A stretch of DNA of 64,000 nucleotides from Marinobacter manganoxydans MnI7-9 (GTDB lineage Bacteria; Pseudomonadota; Gammaproteobacteria; Pseudomonadales; Oleiphilaceae). The notes under the pieces are model-generated. The model saw only the letters and a program-made list of their open reading frames with translations. It ran no database searches and was not told the DNA's origin. This document shows, one piece after another, positions 34,059 through 43,025 of the stretch (positions are counted from its first letter, which is position 1; each line of letters starts with the position of its first letter). The stretch spans positions 40,404 through 104,403 of the forward strand of contig NZ_AGTR01000011.1 of assembly GCF_000235625.1 (NCBI RefSeq), read 5' to 3'. The translations under genes and the position numbers were made by a program.

Positions 34059-35461
34059 ATGTCCAATTCTATCCCAACTCAACTGCGTTTTCCTCCCTTT
34101 GCCGACTTTACCGTACGGGCTGATTTTGAGGGCGGGGCGCTGTCATCCGATTTCGGCCCCCTGCTGCTGCGGGGCGTTGACCAGCAGATCGGCCTGATCC
34201 ATCGACTGGCCCAGGGCAGGCCATTGACGACCGCCGTCACGCGTCCTACATCGACCACTCGCTTGGTGCTCTGCTGACCCAACGGATCTTCCAGATCGCT
34301 TGCGGCTATGCCGATGCCAACGACGCCAACACCCTGCGCCGTGACCCGATGTTCAAGCTCGGCGCCGAGCGCAAGCCGCTTGACACTGAGCAGGATCTGG
34401 CCAGCGCTCCGACCTTCTCGCGCCTGGAAAATGCCGCTAACAATCGCGACCTTTACCGCCTGGCCCAGGCATTTGTGGAACAGTTTGTCGCCAGCTACGC
34501 CAAACCTCCAAAGATGATCGTACTCGACATGGATCATTCCGAAGACCAGACACATGGCCAACAGGAGCTGGCGTTTTACAATCATCATTACCAGAGTCAC
34601 TGCTACCTGCCACTGTTTCTGTTCGAGGGCCTGTCGGGCAAGTTCATCACCGCCGCCCTGCGCCCCGGCAAACGCCCGAAGGGGGCAGAGAACGCGATGA
34701 TCCTCAAGCGGGTGCTCAAGCGGCTGCGCCAGCACTGGCCCGAGACCCGCATCCTGCTGCGAGGTGACGCTCATTTTGCCAACGTGGAATTGATGCAGTT
34801 GGCGCTCGACGATCCGTACACGGATTTTCTGTTCGGCCTGACCGGCAACAGCCGCCTGAAAAAACTGGCCGAGCCACACCTGGAGCGTACCCGCCGGTTG
34901 CACGACACCCGCTGCCACAACGCCCGCCTCGCCGAACAGGAGCCGCCGCAACGCTCGCGCACCTTCCACGAGATCGACTATCAGGCCCGCTCCTGGCCGC
35001 AGAACTTTCGCACTGTCCTGAAAGCCGAAGTCATGGGACTCGGCGATAACCCCCGCTTCGTTGTCACCTCCCTGAAAGATCCGGCCCCGGAGATGCTGTA
35101 CACCGAGCTGTATTGCGCCCGGGGCCAGGACGAGAATTTCATCAAGATGATGAAAAACGATCTGGCCAGCGACCGCACCTCGGATTGCCGCTTTGCGGCT
35201 AACCACATGCGCCTGTTTTTCTCCTGCGCCGCCTATGTGCTGCACCAGGCCTTGCGCACCGAGCTGTTGCAAGGCACCGAGCTGTCCCGGGCCCAGCCCT
35301 CAACGGTGATCATCAAGCTGTTCAAGCTGGCCGTGCGGGTGGCGCAGTACAAAGACCGCATCAAGCTCCACCTGCCCAGTAGCTGCCCGGTCGAGGCCCT
35401 GTTGCACACGATCACCGAACGGTTATACCGCCTACCCCGGCCCTCGCCAAACACCAGCTGA
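34059..35461 (+). pseudogene. IS1380-family transposase, frameshifted
   Basis: The ATG at 34059 begins MSNSIPTQLRFPPFADFTVR, a typical IS1380 N-terminus. Near 34210 the frame breaks where CAGGGCAGGCC appears to carry about five extra bases; the next frame continues AIDDRRHASYIDHSLGALL through the DDE core (VLDMDHSED, LLRGDAHFA, YCARGQDENFIK) to a normal C-terminus at 35461. Restoring phase would give about 465 residues. As written the element is not expected to move by itself. Confidence 0.85.
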
Positions 35462-35658
35462 GCGGCCGTCGGCACTCATCGCAATCCCGGCCTCGGGAGG
35501 CTTTCGCACGTCTGGGCATCAGAATTGCTCAAATAGTAAGCGATTCAAGGGGACGGTTTGTCGGCCCGGAGGTGAATCTGAATCTCTTAATAAGAGCGGT
35601 TCTCATAACCGGCCCGCGTGGGCGCTTCGACTGCGGAATTGAGTGCTTATTCGGACGG

Positions 35659-35675
35659 TTTATGAAACATTCGGG
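35659..35675 (-). repeat. Right terminal inverted repeat of the IS1380 element
   Basis: Reads CCCGAATGTTTCATAAA on the minus strand, matching the left end at 15 of 17 positions. Confidence 0.85.
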
Positions 35676-35686
35676 ATAGATATTGT

Positions 35687-36628
35687 TCATTCTATTTTTT
35701 TGGAATCAATCGCACCCACGTATTCAGCTTCAGCGATACGCTTCGGCCCAGGGGGTGTCTTTATGACGACCAGCAACCCCGCTACCGTGATCACCATCCC
35801 CGTAATTTCTGTCAGACTGAACGTCTCATCAAACGCAAACACGCCGATGAGCAGGCCGAAGACCGGCGCCAAGAACGTAAAGGGGTTGAGACGGTTCAAG
35901 GGAGCGCTGGCCAGCAGGGCGTACCAAAGCACTACCATCAGGGCAGTCGCCGGAATGGCAAGGACAAATATGGCTGTGGCAAAAGACCAGGTCCAGTCGA
36001 TCTCAAAGCCCTCACCAAGACCGATGGAAGCCATGACCAGAAAAGCAGAACCGATCAGGAGCTGAATGCCCATCGCCCAGAAAACATCGTCCTTGCCAGC
36101 CTGATATTTCAGCAAGACGTTCCCTATCGCCGTTCCAATTGCTCCACCGAGCACGTAGACCGCACCGATGAAACGGGCGTTTCCAAAGTCCAGTCCCGGC
36201 ATTGCCAGCACGACCACCCCGGCAAAACCGATGAGCAGACCCGCAAACATGCGGCGGGTTACGACCTCCTTAATGATAAAGATCGATAACACCGCCGCGA
36301 ATAAGGGCTGAGCGTTAGCCAACACCGTCGCGACGCCCGGCCCCAGCTTTCCAGCTCCGAGAAACATACCTCCCAGCCCCATGCCGGTGTAGCTTAAGCC
36401 AATCACAGTCAAAATCATCCACTGCCGGGGCGAATAGCTGATGCGACCACCTTGCCTGAATGCGATCAGAATCAGACCCAGGCCAGCTAAAAACGCTCGC
36501 AAAGCGGCAAAAAGCAGCGGAGGCGCGTCCGGGAGCCCAACCACGATAAAGGGAAAACAGATTGCCCAGAGAAACGCAACCAGGATCATTCCGGCAACCG
36601 TGCGCATCGACAGGGGTTGGCTCACCAT
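35687..36628 (-). CDS. DMT/EamA family exporter, copy 2
   Basis: About 313 residues with ten predicted membrane helices, clearly paralogous to the gene at 20292-21227 (shared LWYALLASAPLN, YTGMGLGGMFLGAGKLGPG). I chose the ATG at 36628, whose context GGAGGCGATGGTG parallels that of copy 1; the adjacent GTG is equally possible. Unlike copy 1 it has its own predicted CopR box (36694-36710). Its stop lies 12 bases from the right end of the IS1380 element. Substrate unknown. Confidence 0.87.
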   Translation of the reverse strand: MVSQPLSMRTVAGMILVAFLWAICFPFIVVGLPDAPPLLFAALRAFLAGLGLILIAFRQGGRISYSPRQWMILTVIGLSYTGMGLGGMFLGAGKLGPGVATVLANAQPLFAAVLSIFIIKEVVTRRMFAGLLIGFAGVVVLAMPGLDFGNARFIGAVYVLGGAIGTAIGNVLLKYQAGKDDVFWAMGIQLLIGSAFLVMASIGLGEGFEIDWTWSFATAIFVLAIPATALMVVLWYALLASAPLNRLNPFTFLAPVFGLLIGVFAFDETFSLTEITGMVITVAGLLVVIKTPPGPKRIAEAEYVGAIDSKKIE

Positions 36629-36693
36629 CGCCTCCAAATTCCGGCACCTCCGTTCAACGAGCACAGGTCAGCGAATTACCCCAGCACACGAAG

Positions 36694-36710
36694 CTGAAAC
36701 AGACCTGAAA
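36694..36710 (-). promoter_or_regulatory. Predicted CopR box upstream of DMT exporter copy 2
   Basis: In gene direction TTTCAG-GTCTG-TTTCAG; ten bases later TGGGGT, or three bases further GGTAAT, could serve as -10. The site is 66 bases from the chosen start. Confidence 0.68.
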
Positions 36711-36827
36711 ACCGTTACCTGACATCTGTTTGACGAGGATTAATACCGACACTATAGTCCAGACCGTTTATGATAACTGACACCCGCTTCCACACGCCGA
36801 ACAACCCACCTCAGCTACGGGCTCCAG

Positions 36828-38120
36828 ATGCAAGACTCGACCCACGGTTACCAACGGACGGCCAATACCCACGCGGATCGACTTAACCAACAGTGCTACT
36901 GCGTCACTCTCGACCGCAAAGCCCTCGACAAAAGCCTGCTGACTCAGTTGGCGGACGCTGGAAACGAACCATCCACGGCCTCCGAACTCCACCATCTTTT
37001 TTCAAACACACCGGTTTTCCTCCCCCGGGCCGACATAGCGACGATGGAACGGATCGTTCAGGCGATCGAATCAGCCACCGAACTTCCGTCGTACCGTGAG
37101 CGTGTACTGTCCTGGGCACCGGAAATCGCACGCTTCGATCCCGGCCCCATAGGGGCGTTCATGGGCTATGACTTTCATCTGGGCCCCGACGGCCCCCGGC
37201 TGATCGAAATCAACACCAACGCCGGTGGCGCCTTCCTGAACCTTGTCTTGTCGAGAGCCCAGCGCAATTGCTGCGACCCATCTCAACAACCCACAACACC
37301 CCAGCAGCCGCTCGACGGATTCGAGGACGCGGTGTTCTCAATGTTCAAACAGGAGTGGCAAAGCCAGCACGACAATTTCGGGCCCAGTTGCCTGGCCATA
37401 GTAGACGATGCCCCAAAGACACAATTTATGTTCCCCGAATTCCAGTTGGCCCAACAGATTCTCCGAGCCAAAGGAATTGATACATTGATACTCGATCCAC
37501 AGGAGCTTCAGTATGCCGGCGGTACGCTGACAGCCCGCGGTAAGCCCATTGATATGGTCTACAACCGTCTGGTGGACTTCGCATTGGACGCCGCGCCCCA
37601 TGCGGCATTAAGGCATGCCTATCTGGATGGCGCCGTGGTGGTAACGCCTAATCCCCATGTGCACGCTGTGCTGGCTGACAAGCGAAACCTGGCCCTGCTA
37701 TCCGCACCCCACTCCCTTCGAGACTGGGGGCTCAATGAGGCCGATGCAGGCTACCTGGAGAGAGCCGTGCCGAAAACCAGGCAGGTTTCGAGGAACGACG
37801 CGGCTGAGTTGTGGAGTGCGCGACGTCATCTGTTCTTCAAGCCGGTTGCCGGCCATGGCAGCAAAGGCGTCTACCGGGGCGACAAACTAACCCGGCGCGT
37901 TTTCGAGAACATCCTGAATGGTGGCTACATCGCCCAGGACCTTGTCCCCGCTGGAGAACGAACCCTGAGAATTGACGATGCAGTGGTCACCCGAAAAGTC
38001 GACATTCGGCTGTATACCTACGCCGGCAAAAGTATGCTGGTTGCGGCGAGGATATACCAAGGCCAGACAACCAATTTTCGTACCCCCGGAGGTGGATTCG
38101 CTCCGGTTTTTCAGGTGTGA
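36828..38120 (+). CDS. ATP-grasp-like protein of unknown substrate
   Basis: The 430-residue product contains motifs of glutathione-synthetase-like ATP-grasp enzymes: GPRLIEINTNAGGAF (metal/nucleotide site), VLADKRNLALLS, a glycine-rich loop KPVAGHGSKGVYRG and the C-terminal VDIRLYTYAGKSMLVAARIY. I cannot name the product; enzymes of this fold ligate a carboxylate to an amine. It is divergent from the DMT exporter, and the two may form a make-and-export pair. The gene looks intact and of full length. Confidence 0.6.
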   Translation: MQDSTHGYQRTANTHADRLNQQCYCVTLDRKALDKSLLTQLADAGNEPSTASELHHLFSNTPVFLPRADIATMERIVQAIESATELPSYRERVLSWAPEIARFDPGPIGAFMGYDFHLGPDGPRLIEINTNAGGAFLNLVLSRAQRNCCDPSQQPTTPQQPLDGFEDAVFSMFKQEWQSQHDNFGPSCLAIVDDAPKTQFMFPEFQLAQQILRAKGIDTLILDPQELQYAGGTLTARGKPIDMVYNRLVDFALDAAPHAALRHAYLDGAVVVTPNPHVHAVLADKRNLALLSAPHSLRDWGLNEADAGYLERAVPKTRQVSRNDAAELWSARRHLFFKPVAGHGSKGVYRGDKLTRRVFENILNGGYIAQDLVPAGERTLRIDDAVVTRKVDIRLYTYAGKSMLVAARIYQGQTTNFRTPGGGFAPVFQV

Positions 38121-38216
38121 TTATTACCTTTTCAATGAGCCAATATTTGATCGCATTAATGAAGAATTCCAGATTTTTGGTTTAGCGAACTGTAGAACAT
38201 TAAGTTACTTAAGCAC

Positions 38217-38250
38217 GGTCCGGACCTATGAAAGCATAGGCCCGGAGACC
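38217..38250 (-). terminator. Possible terminator after the HupE/anchor operon
   Basis: Imperfect hairpin GGTCCGGACCTATG/CATAGGCCCGGAGACC around an AAAG loop, 27 bases past the stop at 38277. No strong T tract, so the assignment is tentative. Confidence 0.4.
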
Positions 38251-38276
38251 CCTCGGCGCTTATTCGTTGGTGAACG

Positions 38277-38972
38277 TCACAACATCTTTTTAAACTGCCC
38301 GTAGTCTCCTCCGGTACGCAGTACCAGAGTGATGTCGTTGTCGTTCCGATTTCTGAAAAACCAGCCATGATTGCCGGTAAAGGCTGCCTCCAGCTCGCCT
38401 TCGTCTTCAGGCACGCCCCGGCCTTTTTCGTAGGAAATTGACTGACCACCTCCATCACCATGGGTATCGAAGTTGATCGGGCCACCTTCTGACACCCAGG
38501 AGAACCGGGCTGTAGCACCTTCCTCCATAGTAAGTTTGAATTCGGTGCCTTCTCCCGGTGTGAGAATCACGCGCACTTCATCCTGCCACTGCGGTTCCGC
38601 AATTTCTGGTGCAGGCGCAGATTCTGGCTCAGAAGGCGCAACCTCTGCTTCCGGTGAGGGGGCTGGCTTCTCAACGGCTTCATCCACGACAGGTGCATTG
38701 ACTTCCGGCGCCTGTCGCTCAGTTGAGGATTGAACAGCAACCATCTGAACAGCCTCGTCAGCAGCAGCCTCTTCGGCGAGCTGCTCCTTGATCTCACCCA
38801 TTTCAGTCAGGCCTAAAAGGCGACCTGCGCCGGTTGGGTCCAGGGCGTACTCGGCGGGCATGACCACGGTTACCAGCAGAACCAGCGCCACAATAGCGGC
38901 AATGATGGTGGATCGAACCAGTTTGGCAGTGCTGGGCAGTTCTTCACGGTTGGGTATATCGGTGTTGTACAT
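38277..38972 (-). CDS. Single-pass membrane anchor protein of the HupE cluster
   Basis: Product of 231 residues: short cytoplasmic start, one membrane helix (about 20-40), an Ala/Glu/Pro-rich linker (about 65-130) and a compact C-terminal domain (EFKLTMEEGATARFSWVSE onward). It is annotated in related islands only as a transmembrane anchor protein. GGAG precedes the ATG. It is the last gene of the minus-strand unit with the HupE-like and His-rich genes, so it is probably part of the Co/Ni response. No enzyme motif seen. Confidence 0.65.
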   Translation of the reverse strand: MYNTDIPNREELPSTAKLVRSTIIAAIVALVLLVTVVMPAEYALDPTGAGRLLGLTEMGEIKEQLAEEAAADEAVQMVAVQSSTERQAPEVNAPVVDEAVEKPAPSPEAEVAPSEPESAPAPEIAEPQWQDEVRVILTPGEGTEFKLTMEEGATARFSWVSEGGPINFDTHGDGGGQSISYEKGRGVPEDEGELEAAFTGNHGWFFRNRNDNDITLVLRTGGDYGQFKKML

Positions 38973-38987
38973 AAAAAATCTCCAGAA

Positions 38988-39722
38988 TCAGGCGACAAAG
39001 TAACCGGTGAGCTGATAGCCAAAGAGCAGAAAACCTGCACTCATCATGGCCACGTTGGCGGTGTAGGCATGGCGGAAAAAGCCGTCGGTTTTACGCCAGA
39101 AGCTGATAGCAATGAGGATCATGGCCAGGGCGATGAGCTGTCCGATTTCCACACCCACATTGAAGGCGAGGAGGTTCGGAATCAGGCCGTCCGGCGAGAT
39201 GTCGTATTCGATGATCTTGGTGGACAGGCCGAAACCATGGAAGAACCCGAAAATCAGCGTGGCGGCCTTGGTGTTGGGCTGAAAGCCAAACCAACGCTGA
39301 TAGGCACCGATGTTGTCCAGTGCCTTGTAGACGATGGACAGACCGATAATCGCATCAATGAGGTAGCTGTTGATGCCCACGTTGAAATAGACGCCCAACA
39401 ACATGGTGGTGGAATGCCCGAGGGCAAACAGGCTCACGTAGATCGCGATGTGCTTCATCTGGTAGAGGAAGAAGATGACACCCAGCAGGAACAGCAGGTG
39501 GTCATAGCCGGTGACCATGTGTTTGGCCCCCAGGTAGATGAACGAAATAAGGTTTATCCCGGTAATTTCCTGGATGTACCCCTTGTCGCCCTGAGCCACG
39601 GCATGGGCGAGTACGTCGGTACTCAGCCCCAGCAAGCCCAAAGTCAGAAATATCCAGAGTAGGCGATTGCCTGTGCCCGTTGAGGACACACCACGGCATC
39701 GGCCTGTCAAGTTTGACAACAT
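38988..39722 (-). CDS. HupE/UreJ-family membrane protein
   Basis: From ATG 39722 (GGAG five bases before) the product has about 244 residues with six to seven membrane helices. The segments GYDHLLFLLGVIFF and LFGFFHGFGLS-like FGFFHGFGLSTK are characteristic of HupE/UreJ_2. HupE proteins act in nickel or cobalt acquisition or export. Its neighbours are a His-rich protein, an anchor protein and a DmeF-type CDF exporter, which supports a Co/Ni role. Confidence 0.8.
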   Translation of the reverse strand: MLSNLTGRCRGVSSTGTGNRLLWIFLTLGLLGLSTDVLAHAVAQGDKGYIQEITGINLISFIYLGAKHMVTGYDHLLFLLGVIFFLYQMKHIAIYVSLFALGHSTTMLLGVYFNVGINSYLIDAIIGLSIVYKALDNIGAYQRWFGFQPNTKAATLIFGFFHGFGLSTKIIEYDISPDGLIPNLLAFNVGVEIGQLIALAMILIAISFWRKTDGFFRHAYTANVAMMSAGFLLFGYQLTGYFVA

Positions 39723-39770
39723 AAAGACTCCAATCGAATGTGTTTTCTCGGGCCGCCTAAGCGGCAAGAA

Positions 39771-40154
39771 TCAAGCAGAAAGGAGTGCTTTTGGAGGGCG
39801 TTCGAGCCGATAGCGCAAGCTGCGGGGGAAATCATCGGCAAAGGGCACGGGCTGCCGGAGAACGGTCAGGCTTTGGGAAATAAGGGGAACCCTTAGCTGG
39901 TCCACTGTCTCGTGGGTATGATTGCCAGCATCATGATGCACTGATGATGTCTCTGGCTCTTCGTCAAAATCATGGGTGTGTCCATGCGCACCATGACTGC
40001 TCGCTTGGCCGTCAAACTGCGATTCCCAGTCGCCTGCCAAGTTGGCCACACCATGAGAGAATGACTCGCCAATCACCGACAGTGACAGGCCCGCCAATGC
40101 AAGGAGTATGACGAGCGTTGGAAGCAGTTTTCTCGGGTGAATGGCCGAAATCAT
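39771..40154 (-). CDS. His-rich periplasmic protein of the Co/Ni unit
   Basis: Small protein with an N-terminal signal/anchor segment (LLPTLVILLALAGLSLSV) and a His-rich middle (SSHGAHGHTHDFDEEPETSS, then HHDAGNHTHE). I use the inner ATG at 40154 because the outer one (40208) falls inside the predicted DmeR operator. The ribosome-binding site is weak either way. It probably binds or buffers divalent metal in the periplasm; no family recognised. Confidence 0.6.
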   Translation of the reverse strand: MISAIHPRKLLPTLVILLALAGLSLSVIGESFSHGVANLAGDWESQFDGQASSHGAHGHTHDFDEEPETSSVHHDAGNHTHETVDQLRVPLISQSLTVLRQPVPFADDFPRSLRYRLERPPKALLSA

Positions 40155-40204
40155 CAATCTACTGCGTCGAGTCTGTGGTTGGATTTCAACGAGAACGGAG
40201 GATA

Positions 40205-40226
40205 CCATCCCCCCGTGGGGGATAGG
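40205..40226. promoter_or_regulatory. Predicted DmeR (RcnR/CsoR-family) operator 1
   Basis: Palindrome with C and G tracts, CCTATCCCCCACGGGGGGATGG on the minus strand (22 bases; central core CCCCCACGGGGGG). It lies between dmeR (start 40235) and the His-rich gene and matches operator 2 at 20 of 22 positions. G/C-tract palindromes of this kind are the known binding sites of RcnR/CsoR-type repressors. Confidence 0.78.
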
Positions 40227-40228
40227 AA

Positions 40229-41104
40229 TTAAAAATGGTAAATGATCACACGCATCAATCTCACCCGAACATTATCAAACGTCTGAAGCGGGCAAACGGC
40301 CATCTTGAAAGCGTGATTGGCATGATTGACCAGGGACTGGCAGTGTGCCTGAATGCGCTTTTTATAGACTGTAGGCGACTCGGGCTGATGCGAGACGACT
40401 GAGACAATAGCCGCATGAATGTTTGGGCCTATCGCCCACACATGCAGATCACTGACTTTGGCATCGTCGTCTTCGACGGCCTGTCTGACGGTTTCCTCCA
40501 TGTCCTGATGCTGCTCGTCGAGGAGGACCTTTGAGGTCTCTTTCAGCAGATGCCAGGACCAACGGGTTACCAGAATCGCACCGATAATCCCCATCATCGG
40601 GTCCATCCAGTTCCACCCGGCATATTTACCCGCCAGAAGGGCAACAATAGCAAGGACTGACGTCAGCGCATCCGCAAGTACATGAAGGTAGGCCGCACGG
40701 CGGTTGTGGTCATGGTGATGATGGTGGTGACCGTGATCATGGCCGTGACTGTGACCATGATCATGGCCTGCATCCCCCAGTATCCAGGCTGACACCCCGT
40801 TGACCACCAGGCCAATGATGGCCACAAAAATAGCCCCATCGAAAGAAATGGGGACGGGCTGAATAAAACGCCCGACGCTCTCGATGACCATGTAGAGCGC
40901 AAAGACAGCCAGCAGAATCGCGCCGGTAAAGCCGCCCAGCGCATTGACCTTCCCCGTCCCGAAAGAGAACCTGGCGCTGCCCGCGTTTTTCCTGGCATAC
41001 GCATAGGCGAAGGCGGCAATACCCAGAGCCACCGCGTGCGAACCCATGTGCAGGCCATCAGCCAGCAAAGCCATTGAGCCATAAACGATCCCGGCCAGGG
41101 TCAA
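40229..41104 (-). pseudogene. dmeF: DmeF-type cobalt/nickel CDF exporter, truncated at both ends
   Basis: The central part is a DmeF-like CDF protein: SMALLADGLHMGSHAVALGI, the His-rich cytoplasmic loop at DNA 40700-40760, and RRAAYLHVLADALTSVLAIV. The N-terminus is missing: the frame runs back through operator 2 into non-coding sequence, and the TTG at 41104 has no ribosome-binding site. About nine residues are also lost between LVLTL and AGIVYG. At the C-terminus the normal ending is replaced by antisense dmeR sequence after about position 40350. Likely inactive. Confidence 0.75.
40235..40402 (+). pseudogene. dmeR: DmeR-type metal-sensing repressor (DUF156), 3' truncated
   Basis: The plus strand encodes MVNDHTHQSHPNIIKRLKRA and NGHLESVIGMIDQGLAVCL, the first helix of RcnR/CsoR/DmeR repressors including the N-terminal His metal ligands and the Cys at the end of helix 1. 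After about 38 codons the sequence becomes the antisense of dmeF and the frame stops at 40402. The second and third helices with the remaining metal ligands are gone. Confidence 0.75.
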
Positions 41105-41117
41105 AACCAGCTTTTGG

Positions 41118-41139
41118 CCTATCCCCCCTGGGGGGATGG
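41118..41139. promoter_or_regulatory. Predicted DmeR operator 2
   Basis: 22-base palindrome with core CCCCCCTGGGGGG, differing from operator 1 only at the two central bases (when operator 1 is read on the minus strand). It directly abuts the truncated 5' end of dmeF. Confidence 0.78.
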
Positions 41140-41357
41140 CATGAGAATGCTACTGTAGCCAGATGGCTTCAACAACCTTGACAGAGGGGGCAGTGTCCAA
41201 TTCGGCATACTCTCACCCTCCCCCCGATGAAGACGAGTAAACCAAGGTGCTATCGCTTTCCAACATGGCTTACGATCTGGAAGACCTCATCAGCCCTGCG
41301 CTCACGGGGCCAGGGGTCATGTCGCTGAACCTGGTTGTGAGCTTTTCAGGGGTGCAG

Positions 41358-42941
41358 TCATGCCTTATCCGATCCGGTCCATGGCTCAGCGGCCCGGTGT
41401 TGCTTACAACCCTCCCGGGGTGCCGTCAGCGGCTCATGATGCAGCGCCTTCAACAGGCCAGCTGTCATAGCAACGATAACCAGCGAGAATGGCAGGGCCG
41501 CGAGGATGACCGCATCCTGGAGGACGGCAATACCTCCCGCCACTAGCAATACCGCGGTCAATACTCCGTTGCCAATGGCCCAGCCTGCTCTCGACGCCTT
41601 GGGAGGCTCAAGCTGCCCTCCTGATAAAATGATATTGACCACCAATGCGCCGGAGTCAGCAGACGTTATAAAGTAGATGCTGATAAGGAGCGTTGCCACC
41701 AGACCCATCAAAAATTTAATTGAGTCAGTCGTCTGCAGGTGCTCAATGGTCGCGAAAAGTGCATAGGCGATGTCTTTATTGACCGCCTCAACAATTCCGC
41801 CACCCCCGAATAGCTCGCTGTGGAGTGCAGCGCCCCCCATCACCGAGATCCATACAAAAGTCACCAGCGTTGGTAGGAGAAGAACCCCGAAAACAAACTC
41901 TCTCAGGGTGCGGCCGCGGGATATCCGGGCGATAAACAACCCGACAAAAGGTGACCAGGCCAGCCACCAGCCCCAGAAAAACACCGTCCAGGTCGATTGC
42001 CAATTTCCCGGTTCATTGGCGCCAACATAGAATGTCATGATCAATAGACTATCCAGGTAACCGCCAATTTCCTGCACCAACAACCCTGCCATGTAATCAA
42101 AGGGGCCAATAATCATAAAGGCGGCGAGTAAAATCAGCGTTAGCCAAAGATTTACCTCACTCAATATTTTCACGCCCCGCCTGACCCCAGAAACCACCGA
42201 AATCGTCGCGATTACAGTAACCACGGCGACCACCGACAGCTCCACCCAAAGAGACGCCTCCACGGAGAAAAGCCACTTGAGCCCCGTGCCAGTCTGACGG
42301 GCTCCCAGCCCCAGCGTCGTCGCCAGACCAAATACAGTCGCAAAAACAGCGAGCGCGTCAACGACGTGCCCCCAAAAGCCAAAGATTCTTTCACCAATAA
42401 ACGGGTACAGCGCTGATCGAGGCGCGAGCGGGAGATCATGGCGATAGCTGAAGTATCCGAATGCAATCGCGACCAACGCAAAAATAGCCCATCCGTTCAG
42501 CCCCCAGTGGAAAAACGACAATTGAATTGCAGTAGACGCAGCGGAGGGAGTAAAGCCCTCCGAAGTAAAAGGGTTACCCTGAAAGTGCATGATTGGCTCG
42601 GCGATGCTCCAGAACAGCAGCCCCACACCCGTGCCGGCCGCAAACAGCATCGCCAACCAGGGAAAAAGCCGGTATTCCGGTTGTTCGTAGTCTTTACCAA
42701 GGCGCACGTTCTTGTAACGCCCCAGCCCTAGCCAAATAACAAATGCCGTCAGAAACGCAACCAGTGCCACATACCACCAGCGCAGCAGACCATCCACGTA
42801 CGAGGAAACATAATCAAGCGCATACGCAAACTCAGACTGCCAGATCAGCGCGCCAGCGAGGGTCAAACCAATGGCGCCAATGCTGAATAGTGACGGCAAG
42901 ATGGGTTGTTGGAGATGGCTATTGCCTTTTTCGTTCCACAT
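41358..42941 (-). CDS. BCCT-family betaine/choline/carnitine transporter
   Basis: The 527-residue, 12-helix protein has the BCCT hallmarks: GLLFWSIAEPIMH, FFHWGLNGWAIFALV (aromatic box region) and FFWGWWLAWSPFVGLFIARI. It imports quaternary ammonium osmolytes with Na+ or H+. Length normal. The 216 bases on its 3' side to operator 2 hold no gene. The gene fits marine osmoadaptation and has no visible metal link. Confidence 0.9.
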   Translation of the reverse strand: MWNEKGNSHLQQPILPSLFSIGAIGLTLAGALIWQSEFAYALDYVSSYVDGLLRWWYVALVAFLTAFVIWLGLGRYKNVRLGKDYEQPEYRLFPWLAMLFAAGTGVGLLFWSIAEPIMHFQGNPFTSEGFTPSAASTAIQLSFFHWGLNGWAIFALVAIAFGYFSYRHDLPLAPRSALYPFIGERIFGFWGHVVDALAVFATVFGLATTLGLGARQTGTGLKWLFSVEASLWVELSVVAVVTVIATISVVSGVRRGVKILSEVNLWLTLILLAAFMIIGPFDYMAGLLVQEIGGYLDSLLIMTFYVGANEPGNWQSTWTVFFWGWWLAWSPFVGLFIARISRGRTLREFVFGVLLLPTLVTFVWISVMGGAALHSELFGGGGIVEAVNKDIAYALFATIEHLQTTDSIKFLMGLVATLLISIYFITSADSGALVVNIILSGGQLEPPKASRAGWAIGNGVLTAVLLVAGGIAVLQDAVILAALPFSLVIVAMTAGLLKALHHEPLTAPREGCKQHRAAEPWTGSDKA

Positions 42942-43025
42942 GATGATTAGCCTTTTATTATGTCCTGGTCTGCCAATAGCGATGCTCGTATAAATTACGA
43001 AAAATGCTGCAGTTATTATCTGAAT

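Larger units (their letters stand above)
33959..35675. mobile_element. IS1380-family insertion sequence
   Basis: The 1717-base element is bounded by inverted repeats CCCGAAT-N2-TTCATAAA (left 33959-33975; right 35659-35675) with 15 of 17 positions matching. The flanks are TTAA on the left and ATAG on the right, so there is no target duplication. Size and transposase match IS1380. It lies between the FG-GAP gene and the second DMT exporter. Confidence 0.85.

Noticed and set aside
34059-35461. Programmed ribosomal frameshift in the IS1380 transposase
   Set aside because: IS1380-family transposases are normally a single frame, and no slippery heptamer is seen at the break; a small insertion (CAGGGCAGGCC) explains it better.
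33955-35679. Target-site duplication around the IS1380 element
   Set aside because: The four bases on each side differ (TTAA versus ATAG).
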